The position numbers were made by a program, and so were the translations under genes. This document shows, piece after piece, positions 1 to 9,988 of a DNA stretch of 64,000 nucleotides. The notes under the pieces were generated by a model, which worked only from the letters and a program-made list of their open reading frames with translations, searched no databases and was not told where the DNA came from. The number at the start of each line of letters is the position of its first letter. Within the stretch, counting starts at the first letter, position 1. Source of the DNA: Rhizoclosmatium globosum (Eukaryota; Chytridiomycota; Chytridiomycetes; Chytridiales; Chytriomycetaceae); NCBI GenBank assembly GCA_002104985.1, contig MCGO01000049.1, forward strand, positions 124,001-188,000, read 5' to 3'.

Positions 1-121
1 CGCCTCCACTTCCGCTTCCGCTTCCACTTCCGCTTCCGGTGGCGCTTGGTCCAACGTTCCAGCTGAGTTTGCGGCGGAGGCCCTTGCCGTCACGCTCGCG
101 GTGGTGGTTTGGGTTGCTCAT
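1..121 (-). CDS. 5' end of an unrecognised gene, Gly/Ser-rich N-terminus (partial)
   Basis: Reading leftwards from an ATG at 121, the frame stays open to the window edge. It begins MSNPNHHRERDGKG, continues through a basic stretch with a KLSW motif, and then becomes an alternating Gly-Ser run encoded by the imperfect hexamer repeat at 1-50. The body of the protein lies outside the window, so no function can be given. It is divergent from the chitinase-like gene, and the 215 bp between the two ATGs must hold both promoters. The in-frame ATG and the codon-phased Gly-Ser repeat support coding, but forty residues of low-complexity sequence are weak evidence. Confidence 0.4.
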   Translation of the reverse strand, partial: MSNPNHHRERDGKGLRRKLSWNVGPSATGSGSGSGSGSGG

Positions 122-336
122 TCAATGCTGCTTTTCTGTCCCTGAAATGAAACAACAAACCCCTTCTTTGAAACAGAACTCCACTGCCTCAATTCGGTTT
201 CACCTTCTTTTTCAATTAATAATGAAGCTTAAGTAAGTGGAAAGACAGCTTTCTTTGTTTTTTGAATTCGGACCATGTTCAAAAGTCATCAAAACAAAAA
301 CTTGTCGGAAAATAATAACATCTGTCAAACTCGCTC

Positions 337-1917
337 ATGACGCCTACTTCTCCGCCACGCGTCCTTTCCGTACTTCTCGGTCTGTTGCTTGTCTCCCTTA
401 ATGCTCACGCTGCGTCCATATCTCCCACAAACAACTTGATTGGATACTGGGGTCAAGGTCTCGCCAAAACAGATTTTCCATCCAACCCTGAGATGCCTCT
501 CGCGACTCTATGCCGAACAACTCAGTATAATATTATTCACATCAAAGGTAATCAACTGTCCTTTAACTGAAAAATGAGAAATGAGCGAACGAGCGAGTTG
601 TACAGACTCAGATTACTCTGAAGCATAACTATAATCATACAGTCCTTTTCTTTTACATATGTATTCTCGTTCACATCAAAGTTCTAACAGTATTTGAATT
701 AAATCAGGTATCCTGTCATACTCCACTGTCAAAGGGTTTCCTGGAGTAGATTTCAACAAGTACTGCTCGTTTCCATCCCAAGCATTTCGTGGTTGGCCCT
801 TAAAGTCTGCCAACGGTCTGTCTCTTCTTGACTGTAGCGCCACAGTCGGCAAGGACATTACTGTATGCCAAAGTCTTGGCAAGAAAATTATTCTCACCAT
901 CGATCCTCTTGATTTTATGACTGCCAACGGAACTGGTACAAACGGAGCTCCTGCAGTGTAAGCCAGGAAATTATTTTTCCAACCAACTTCTTTAACCCCC
1001 CCACAAACCTTCTCAGTGCTGACAACATCTGGAACCTCTTCCTCGGTGGAACATCCCCCAACCGCCCATTCGGCCCATCAGTCCAAGTTGACGGTCTCGA
1101 CTTCCACATCTGGTCCAACAACCCAAACGGCGTCGTCGACCTCGCAACCCGCCTCCGCACCCTCATGGGCCAAAAATACCTCTTCTCCGCCTCCCCACGC
1201 TGCGCATTCCCAGACTTCCTCATCAACGCACAATACTTCCCAACCCTCTCCCAGACATTCGACTACATCACCACGTTCTTCCTCGCAACGCCGAACCAGT
1301 GCGGGTTCCGCGCGAACCCGACTGGGTTCTGGCAGACGCTGCAGGACTGGTCAACGTTCACGCAGCCGCTTCCCCTGATTGTGGGGCTGGCGGCGTGGCC
1401 TGTGGCGACTGTGATTTTGGCGACGCCGGGTGATTATGTCAACGTGACGGACTTCCAGAGCCAGAATTTGGTTGCTAATATGCGGGCGACGGCTCCCAAC
1501 TTTGCGGGGTTTTCTGTCATGGATGCGTCGTTGGATGCTGTGAATACGCCGTGCAAGAATGATGAGAAGGGGAGTTTGAGAAGATATAGTGATGTGTTGT
1601 GGCAGCAGTTGACGTTGCCTGAGTCGCAGGTTGGTGTCAATTCTGCAGGGAGTGTTGCTTGTTTGGCGGTTTTGCCACCAAAGACGACTACTACCTCCAC
1701 GACTACTACGACTACTACTACTACCACTATTGACACGATCTTGAACGCAGCTGGAACCGGTGCAGCTGCTTCCTCCACGTCAAATATTCCGAATACAAGT
1801 GCCGGTTCTGGGTCTGGAAAGCAGTTGGCCAGTACTACAAAGACGACTGGAAGTGGAGCAATCAGTTGCAAGACTGGTACCTTGGTTGTGCTTGCTGCTT
1901 TGATGTTGATGGTTTAA
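337..1917 (+). CDS. GH18 class III chitinase-like protein, GPI-anchored, catalytic Glu missing
   Basis: Three exons (337-547, 708-957, 1017-1917) with GT-AG introns in matching phase give 453 aa. Residues 1-26 are a signal peptide. The mature part opens with NLIGYWGQ, typical of the first strand of hevamine-type GH18 chitinases, and later strands (KKIILTIDP, GLAAWP) also fit the barrel. The strand-4 signature, normally DGxDxDxE, reads DGLDFHIW at 1091-1114: the proton-donor Glu is Trp and the second catalytic Asp is His. A Thr/Ser-rich spacer (from about residue 365) and a C-terminal hydrophobic tail suggest a GPI-anchored wall or surface protein. It is probably a chitin-binding pseudoenzyme rather than an active chitinase; that functional reading is inference. 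Confidence 0.85.
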
Positions 1918-2017
1918 TACTGTGCCTTCCGAGTCCTTTCTCTTGTTATCTTCAGTTACTTAATTATTATCGTTGAGATGTGTTTTGTGAAATAGAAATG
2001 AAAACTTTACTTTTGAT

Positions 2018-3168
2018 TTATACCAACACAAACGTAAACTCCTGACAACACCCATATGGCGAACTTAAATGGTTATATTCAGCTGCACCAACATGATATC
2101 CCAGGCTATAGAATTTACGGAAGAGGTTGATCATTGGGTGGACCCAATCCATACCATTTTTGGTACTGGCCGCTCTATAAGGCTTTGCAACACCGTCAGC
2201 TTGAGGCCAGAAGTGCATCTCCAGCGCAATCTGCTTTGGAAGGACACCACCTTGCGCCAGGTTGTCCAAGGCGGGAGGTAAAGCGAGCCATTCGAATCCC
2301 TGTTTCATATGTTTGTATCAGTGTTGAAGTGAAAGGCATTGGCCTAAATACCTCAATGTCCATTTTAAAATAGTCTACATGCGTCAATCCAAGGTCCTTT
2401 GTGATACTGTCCCAAGTTTTATAAATTCTACCGTCAATAATTTTATCGCTTCCAAGACACCAAGGGAAGAATTTGATATTCGCATGAGGAGGAGTCCAAG
2501 TTCCAGTACAATCGAATGTATACACCTGAATAAGCGTTATATTAAGCTATGATAAACAAAGAAGCCCGAAAAGCTGACTCACAGTGCAATCATTCTTCGT
2601 ATGCCCCAAAATCGTCTCCTCAAACTGCCACTGCCCATTCGACCCCAACGAAACAGCAACACAGTTCCCAGGCGCAGGTTTGAAATACTCTCCACAAGTC
2701 CACTTTGCACCGTCAAGGTCTCCTCCCAACCTGAAACAACATTCGTGGCTGAGCGTAACCAATCAAAAGAAACAACTCCCAAATTACCTCACAAAGTTGT
2801 TCTTGTCGCAACTATACGTCTCAGGAAAGAGTGAATACACGTCAATCATTCCAACAGTTGCAGCCTCACTGGGAGACATTCGTTCCGCCGTCTCCCAGGC
2901 CTTAAACATCTGGCTTGCACGTGCCTCCGCCCACTCCTTGGGCGATACAGGGAGCTTCATGAGCGCGCTCTCAGAGTTGATCAGGTGCTATTCGCTCAAA
3001 AAAGAGGATTCGTTATTGGGAGAGTGGCGGTGAATGGGAATTTGTTACCATCCGTGTCCCTGACGGAAGAGTCGATGAGTATCCTACGTATCCGAGACCG
3101 AAGCATGCAATGACAGAGACGGTGACTATGGCAGGGAGGTATCTGTGAGTGGTGGCTACTTCCGACAT
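2018..3168 (-). CDS. METTL24/FkbM-like methyltransferase, type II membrane protein
   Basis: Five exons (3168-3049, 2987-2788, 2730-2583, 2525-2352, 2299-2018) join in frame to 307 aa. I start at ATG 3168; residues 10-30 form one transmembrane segment, so the enzyme is probably a Golgi or ER type II protein. The lumenal part has GGDLDGAKWTCGEYF, then a Rossmann-like stretch and the VDYFKMDIEGFEW motif typical of FkbM/METTL24-type S-adenosylmethionine-dependent methyltransferases, followed by QIALEMHFW. The substrate cannot be read from sequence; secreted glycans or proteins are plausible. It converges with the chitinase-like gene, leaving 100 bp between the stop codons. Confidence 0.8.
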
Positions 3169-3495
3169 TTTTTTGAATAGGGTTTCGTTTTGAGGCGTGC
3201 CACTCAATTATTCAATACTACAATCAATCACTGTCAAATATAGAAGAAAATAGGGGAAGGACAACAGCTTCCCTGGAACTTTACTTTATGGCCCTTAGTC
3301 AATACAATGTATCAAGATCGAATAAGTTTTTTATTCATGATACAATCAAATTTGATCGTTTACTACAACACGAAAAGGCGGCCATCTAGTTATTCATGGC
3401 GTATCCCCGAGAAAGTAAGCGGGAAGCGGGAAGGTTGAAGAAAGATTGAACAAACATTTTAGGATCATCTAATAAATTTCCTCCTCGAGCCAACA
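3169..3495. other. Intergenic: 5' region of the METTL24-like gene and upstream of tRNA-Cys
   Basis: AT-rich, no coding signal on either strand. It must contain the promoter of the leftward methyltransferase gene. Confidence 0.5.
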
Positions 3496-3566
3496 GGACT
3501 GATAGCTCAGTGGTAGAGCGTAGGACTGCAAATCCCGAGGTCGCGGGATCAACCCCCGCTCGGTCC
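3496..3566 (+). tRNA. tRNA-Cys (GCA)
   Basis: The 71-nt sequence folds as a cloverleaf. Acceptor arms GGACTGA and TCGGTCC pair over seven bases with one G-T pair; the D arm is GCTC-AGTGGTAGA-GCG; the anticodon loop CTGCAAA gives GCA (Cys); the T arm is GCGGG/CCCGC. No intron is present. A T run follows directly and serves as the pol III terminator. The T loop reads ATCAACC rather than the usual TTCGAAT, and the anticodon stem has one A-C mismatch; both are tolerable. Confidence 0.9.
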
Positions 3567-3790
3567 TTTTTGCAGTTTCTAAAGAACTTTTTTCGGAACA
3601 TCCCGTTGAGCTTCCTTTTTTGTCCAATTTACAAATTGCATCCTTACTATTCAGAAAATCTTCATATATTTGTGAGCAAGAGGAAAAAAGAAGGAGAGAA
3701 AGCAAGAGAGAGAGAGAAGAAAAAAACCAAAAAAACACAAACATATCAACAGAGTTACAAAAAGATAACAAAACAAAACAAAATACTGAT

Positions 3791-6241
3791 CTAATACATC
3801 TCCTCAGCACTAGGAGCAACACCGGAGGGTGACCCAACATCATCCCCAGAAACAACAACCGACTGATCCACAACCCCACTACCACGTCTTCCCAATACAT
3901 CCCCTCCAGGCACAACAACACCCGGGAACCCATTCAACAACGCCGCTTGTCCACCAGGAAACTCATCCATAAGCGTGCCACCCACACCCGCACCATTCAC
4001 CGCACCAGCAGCCGTTGGCGCAGCAACAGGAACCGCAGCCGTAACAACAGCAGCAGAATTCGTAACCTGATCCCCAACATACTTCAAACACCAATTCTTG
4101 TGTAAAACCCATGCCCGCCTTTGACACCCTTTACTGCAATACGACACCCGTCGACACCGTGAGCATTTGCTGAATTGCTTGTATCCTTGTTCCCACGCGC
4201 CGCAGCGGGAGTTTGCGCAGCGACGGAGGTGGCCGAGGCCGACAACGAGGCTGCGTTTTCCGGAGGTGGCGGGGGCGACGGTTGTTGGGGTTGGGGTGTC
4301 TGGGTTGATGTACATACAGGGACCCATGGCTTGAGTGAGTGGAGTGAAAGGGGGTTCTGAAGGAGTTGGGACTGGGTCGCGGCGGTATGCGTTTCGGAGG
4401 GTTGCGACTGAAAGGGTTCGAGCTTCAGGGAGGAGTGAGCAAGGAGAGGTGAAGACTTCGAGGAGCTCAAAGGCGGAGCGTGGATTTGTGGGTGCTTGGG
4501 AGTAGTGTAGTGTTGATTGAATCAGATGAGGTGGTTGGGCTGGGTTGGAAGGTTTCGGTAGATGTGTGGGTAATGCAGTGATTTGCTCAAGAAGGTCAAT
4601 TTCCATTGGGTCTTCGTTTTCGAATACGAGTAACGGAATTGTTGTGATTGTTGGATTAATTGTTTCGAGTGGGTAAAGTACTGGGTCGGGTTGAGTATTT
4701 GTTGATGATGCTGAGTTCGCAATGTTGAGGGGAGGAAGAGTGATTCCACTATCAAACCGATCAAAGTTGACACGGCGCAGTTGATCAATATCAGCCGCAT
4801 TGATTGGAGGTAGAGTTGATAGTTCTTGCCGAGGAACTTAAATAGATTACATATTGTCAGTGGCTGTGTATGAAAAAAAAAGAAACAAGCGTTACCATCT
4901 AATGATATTCCCAACCCACTCTTCATACTGTCCGATTTATCTTCAACAACATTTGCAGATGCCGCCGCCTTCTCCGCTTCAGCAGCCGCCCGGGCAGCAC
5001 CGCACAAATCAACGATACGAGGCCGAACAGGACGGATACTGTCAATATGCATATAGTGCCGTAAGTGAGGGTATTTAGACACCATGTGTAAAATCTTGAT
5101 AGCCATCATGATGTGTTGTTGGTATGGAATGACTTTTGCAAGGAGAGCATTTACAAGCGGCGAAGAGGGAAGGGGCAGGCGAAGACCGGGGAGAAGACCA
5201 ACGTCTTGAGTGCGAGATTGCGTTGGTAGAGTTGCAGCAGCTGTTTGGGGTGCTTGCAGTTGAGGTTGAAGGTTTTGTTGGTGAGGATTAGGTTCTTGAA
5301 GGAGAGGGTGAACGGGTAGAGGTGTTTGTTCAGCAGAAGGAGGGGCGTGAGGTAATTGCGGAGGAGCTGTATTTGTTGAGATAGTGTTAGTTATTTGGTG
5401 TGGTACAGCATAGGTTGAATGAGGGTTGTCCATGAGGTAAAACATTGACTCCAATTGTTGATCGCTGATTCAGGACGAGATCACGCAACGTACCAATAGA
5501 GCGCTGAGCATTTTGTGGATGTTGTGGCTGGTGGTCAAGAGGCAGTGGCTGAGACTGATCTGACGATGACGCTGTGGGAGTATTTGGTTCTGTTGATGAC
5601 AGGGGCAGAGTGGGAGCCAGCAGGTACTCAGCAGTAGGAATAGAAGTGGCTGTAGTTGCTGATGCTGTCGTTGTTGTTGAAGTAGTAGTAGTGATTTGTG
5701 GTGTTTGCGATAGAGAGACACCTGCTTCCTGAGACAACTTTTGCAGGTCTTCGATTGCGGCGACAATTGGGCCCAGGAAGCGCACAAGCACATTCACGAG
5801 ACCGGCTTCAACCAGGGCATCGCGGACCTTCGATCTGCCGCGGACGACCAGGTTTGTAGCGGCAGCGAGTGCGTGCGAGGCCAGGGCTCGGGAGTCGTCG
5901 GCCTCGGCCTCGTCGTCACCGTCGTCCGAATCAGAAACGCAGAGAAGGTCGCGTGTCTTTGCCACGAGCAGCGAGAGTCCGCCGTCGGCCGCCATCAGCG
6001 CAGCAACAACGTGCGTGTTTGCGAGCGTCAGATAGGCGAGGGCCCGCAGCGACTGGCCCAGGGCGTCAGTGTCCCGCGTGAGCAGTCCGCGTTTGTCGTA
6101 GAAGGACGATGTGATTGCGACCGTGGCCTGGGCGTGTTGCTGCTGCTGCTGCTGCCCTGCTTGCTGCCCGGCTTGCTGTTGCTGGTGTCCGAGGGGTCCG
6201 CCTGACCCGTGGTGCAGCGGGTTCGTGTGGATGCTGCGCAT
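3791..6241 (-). CDS. mub1: Mub1/SamB-type MYND zinc-finger protein
   Basis: Three exons (6241-5494, 5366-4896, 4836-3791) encode 754 aa from ATG 6241. After a Gln-rich N-terminus comes the conserved core YDKRGLLTRDTDALGQSLRAL with armadillo-like helices (AAATNLVVRGRSKVRDALVEAG). The last third holds a MYND finger with the expected Cys/His pattern (CANSRCG, CSRCRRVSYCSKGCQ, HKNWC). In yeast, Mub1 is the adaptor of the Ubr2-Rad6 ubiquitin ligase that controls Rpn4 turnover; Aspergillus SamB affects cell polarity. The linkers rich in Gln, Pro and Thr are less conserved. The first intron (5367-5493) is long for this genome. Family assignment is firm; function is inferred from orthologues. Confidence 0.88.
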
Positions 6242-6931
6242 TCGATTCAGAGGGTGTGGTTGTTGCAGGCGGTGGCGGTGGTGGTGAGAGAAGAGAGTCA
6301 AAGGGGCGACTGCGCTGTGTCACTCCTTCGATTCAACAAAGAAATGAAACAGAGTAACCACCACAATTCTGTTTCACATTCCCTTCAGCAGACATAACTT
6401 GGCCACCATTGAACCCAGGGCAAATAATATTCAATTCGTGATGATATAAAGTACTGGCCCGAGTTTGCCGAATTTAATACTCAGATGGATGGGATGAACT
6501 TCAACCATTCGTTCAAGGTTAACTTAGATACACTTCAGAGATATGTCCTTAGCGACTAGTTTTTATGCCATTAGAAATCAGTTCCGATCATACAAACAAA
6601 GCAAAACCAAGCAGTCAACAAACTGAACCTCATAGCCTAACAATATATCTACTAACATAAGCTTACCAATCAAAATACTAATAGAAGTGTTATTGACTGT
6701 AAATATTATGCTCACTTCTACGCGTTTACGTAAGAGAAAAAGGAAAAGAGGTGAGAAACACAAGACCAACGTTATCGCAACTAAAAAGATAACTAATTCT
6801 TGCATCGCTCTCCTATTTCTCTATGACAAATCGACACGCCTCCAAAAGTTACTAGTAGACGCCTCCAGACTCAAAAAAAAAAGTTTGGAAACAGCCAAGT
6901 TTCAGAAACCCCTCACCGTCACATCCAAAAC
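6242..6931. other. Intergenic between divergent genes
   Basis: 690 bp separating the leftward mub1 gene from the rightward stress-protein gene, so both promoters lie here. AT-rich, with no coding signal, tRNA or repeat seen. Confidence 0.5.
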
Positions 6932-7802
6932 ATGAGAACCACAGATCCAGTTCTACGACCTCTCCTAGTCTGTATGGACGAAACTCCTAGGGTAAATTAA
7001 CCGACCCATCCCTCTGTACCTTCAACCTTTCCAACTTTCAGCCCCCAATCGCCAACACATGCCCCTTAAAAGCATCAAATCTAAACCAACACTAATGCAC
7101 CATCAACAACCCCACAATTAGGCCGCCCAAACCCTCCGTTTCGCAATCGACAACCTCCTCCACACCCAAACCGAACCCCTCTCCCTCCTCTTCTCCCTCC
7201 CCCCTCAAACCTCAACCATCCTAAAACAAAAAGTAACCTCCCGCATCAAATCATTCATCCAACTCTGTATCGAGCCATACGCTCCATACCCACCCACCCT
7301 GAACCTCTACATCCTCGACCGCCCAGACCTCGTCACCGCGATCCAAGACCTCTGCGTCCAGATCCACCCACGCATGGTCGTCCTCGGCGAAGCCGGGAAC
7401 GTGCTGCGGAAGGGAGACGTCGGCGACAAACTCGCGATGGGGACGGGTGCGGTTGGGACGCAGTACTATGCGACAGAGTATACGAATTCCGAGCGTGGGG
7501 ATTCGCCGACTCCTGGGGGTGGACACCATTTGGTGGAGAAGAGTTCGAAGGGGAGTTTGGGGGCGGCGGAGAAGCAGAGTATTGAGTCGCATCATCATGA
7601 AGGGCTTTTGGGGGCTGTGGAGGACCTTTGGCATAGGATTGAGGATTGGGGGATGCATCATGGAAGGAAAGGGTCTGTTTCGCAGGACGATAAGGTTGTC
7701 GAGGCGAAAAGTGCGTATGCAGTTGAGGGTGCCTTTGTTGATATGTTGAAGGAACATGTTCCTGTTCCTGTTGTGGTTGTCCAAGTTCTTGTTCAGGAAT
7801 AG
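6932..7802 (+). CDS. Universal stress protein (UspA)-like protein
   Basis: Two exons (6932-6991, 7122-7802) give 246 aa. Exon 1 ends RPLLVCMDETPR and exon 2 begins AAQTLRFAIDNLL, which rebuilds the usual start of a Usp fold: a beta strand with the nucleotide-facing Asp, then the helix xALRFAIDNL. A second strand (LNLYILDRPDLVTAIQDLC) fits the alpha/beta order. The ATP-binding GxxGS loop is not clear: the corresponding region reads LGEAGNVLRKGDVGDKLAMGTGAVG, so nucleotide binding is possible but not shown. The last third (HHHEGLLGAVEDLWHRIEDWG) is specific to this gene. The family call is moderate. Confidence 0.55.
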
Positions 7803-7975
7803 TTGGTCTTTCGTTTTTCCCTTTTGGTTTTGTTACAGTCAGCACTTATTATGGATCAGTAAATAACTCTTATGTATTTCATTCAATGTGTTTTGAATCA
7901 AAAGTGAGCAAAAAGTCAACGACAGGACGACTCCCAAGTTTGCAGACGCCTCTCCAGAGCCAATACGCAGTCGAA

Positions 7976-9144
7976 ATGCGAACAAACTTCCTTGCGCTTC
8001 CCCGTGAACTACTCGCCCGTGTCTTTTCATGGATCCATCCACATACTATAGTCCGCTACCGCCTTCTCTGTCACACAATCAATGTGATGTTACTGTCTCG
8101 ATCTTTTGCTATTGAAAACTTGTCTCAATTCATCTCAAGCAAGCACATTGGGAAAGTTGAGTTGAAGTCCGATGCTGGCATATTCAAAGAATCGGGGCTC
8201 CTAATTGACGCTGACGAAACATGCTCAAAGGCCTTATGCAAATGCGAAATGAGAGTTGACTGGTTCCGACTGCCGTCCAATCATCAAGAGGCTTACTTCT
8301 CCGAGTACCTTTCTCATCCGATCGTTATCACATCTTTGGAATATTATTGGGTCTTCCTGCAATCTCATTTACCTGTGCAATTGGGACACTTGACAACATT
8401 GGTGTCGCTGAGTTTAGTCTCCCTTGGACTCCATGGCCCCATCCCAAAAGAGCTGGGAGAATTGATTAATCTCCAACAACTTAATTTGAGCTATAATGCT
8501 CTATCGGGTCCAATTCCGCCTGAACTTGAACGTTGTCAAGGTTGGAGAAACTCTACTTGAATAATAACAAGCTCACTGGCAATATCGTGTCACTTGGAAA
8601 CCTGACATTGCTCAAGAATCTGAGTTTAAGCTCGAATCAGTTCACCGGAGAAATCCCCGTTGAGCTGGGGCGATTGTCAAATTTGCAGCACCTATACTTG
8701 TCCAGTAACAGGCTGAGTGGCACTATTCCATCTAGTTTCGAACAATTGGACGATCTCAGACATCTTATGCTCAATGAAAACCAACTAAGTGGCTCGATAA
8801 ATAATTTAGGAATGGTTACGAAGCTCGCTCATTTGATGTTGAGCAAAAACCAGTTTTCTGGTGAGATTCCAAGAAGTTTTGGAAATTTGAAAAGGCTAGA
8901 ATTTCTTGATCTTAAATGTAATCAGTTATCAGGATTGATTCCGGAGGAATTGGGAAGTCTTCATTACCTTGCACGGTTGTTCCTCAATGACAATCAATTG
9001 GAAGGTTCCGTTCCTACTTCATTTGCTAATCTGACTCGTCTACGTAAATTCGAAGCTCACGGGAACAGGCTAACTGGGTCGCTGCCACCAGATCTGCTTG
9101 CTATTATAGAAGTAAATAATGGGAATTCCGTTTTTGAAGAGTAA
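7976..9144 (+). CDS. F-box / leucine-rich-repeat protein with one-base break
   Basis: From ATG 7976 (an in-frame ATG at 7886 is possible) the protein starts with an F-box (FLALPRELLARVFSWIHPHT), followed by about ten LRRs of the type LxxLxxLxLxxNxLSGxIPxxLG. The frame breaks near 8527 between PPEL and SRLEKLYLNNN. A single missing G in a GG pair would restore an unbroken repeat, so this is more likely an assembly error than a pseudogene. The plant-receptor-like LRR consensus is common in chytrid F-box proteins; no signal peptide, membrane segment or kinase is present. A role as substrate receptor of an SCF ubiquitin ligase is inferred from the F-box alone. Confidence 0.75.
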
Positions 9145-9191
9145 ACAGCCAATTTCATTTCTATTTTTGCCGTTGCCAAAACATCTGCAAC

Positions 9192-9299
9192 ATTCAAGTT
9201 CCAACCGAAGTCCTCGCCCACATCTTTTCCCTGGTACATTCCAAGACTGAGATGAAGTATCAGCGGAGGTGTGGCGATCTGTCTGCCCTGCTAAACTGA
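9192..9299 (+). pseudogene. Relic of a second F-box gene
   Basis: A 35-codon reading frame without ATG, ending in TGA at 9297, reads VPTEVLAHIFSLVHS and aligns with the F-box of the gene just upstream (LPRELLARVFSWIHP). The LRR part is absent. It lies only about 130 bp from the copia insertion. I see it as a decayed duplicate of the 7976 gene. Confidence 0.55.
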
Positions 9300-9434
9300 C
9301 CGCATTCATTCCCAAAAAGCATATAACAGTCAGTCGAATTGAAGTCTATGTCAGATCTCGTTATCAGGAACAACGGCGGTGACAGATTGCATTGGTTCTA
9401 CACAGTGAAGGCACGTTGAGAGGTTTGCTACTTC

Positions 9435-9974
9435 AATGAGAACCTCGGAGACGAAGCTCGTAATAGTAATGCTTGTAATTTGGTTCGTGGCCTGAGTGTT
9501 GTTGCAATAAGGTAAGCAACAGATGCGGCAAGGCGACGAGAACCCAAATGACAAACCTGAGTGTTGTTGCAATAAGGTAAGCAACAGATGCGGCAAGGCG
9601 ACGAGAACCCAAATGACAAACTGGTAGATCATTATATTTAGAACTTCGATAATAAGAGAATCATTTATAAACAAAAGAGAATTACCCTGAGTGTTGTTGC
9701 AATAAGGTAAGCAACAGATGCGGCAAGGCGACGAGAACCCAAATGACAAACTGGTAGATACCAGTATCAAGAGGGGAGTCCCTTGCTTCTTATACACTCA
9801 AGGGAAAGGGAGAGATTTAAGGAATGATTAAATGGAGTGATTAAATGGACTTTCACTTGGTGTAAAAATAGTGGGAGGCACCAAGTGGACTGTGAGACAC
9901 TGAGTGGACTGGAAACTAGATAGAAGAAAGATAACCCGGAAAGGAATTGTAGAAGATAAGCAGTATATCTCACA
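9435..9974 (-). repeat. 3' LTR of the copia element
   Basis: 540 bp, matching 15932-16471. It contains three copies of a 65-bp unit starting CCTGAGTGTTGTTG, at 9491, 9556 and 9686 (the first two directly in tandem). Confidence 0.92.
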
Positions 9975-9988
9975 CACCCCCCAAGACC

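Noticed and set aside
5465..5493. A 29-nt intron in mub1 that would keep more downstream sequence
   Set aside because: Too short to splice; the longer 127-nt intron to 5367 has good borders and joins conserved frames.
7976..9144. Plant contamination or a plant-type receptor kinase, because of the LRR consensus
   Set aside because: The protein starts with an F-box, has no membrane segment or kinase, and sits among fungal genes with a related relic beside it.
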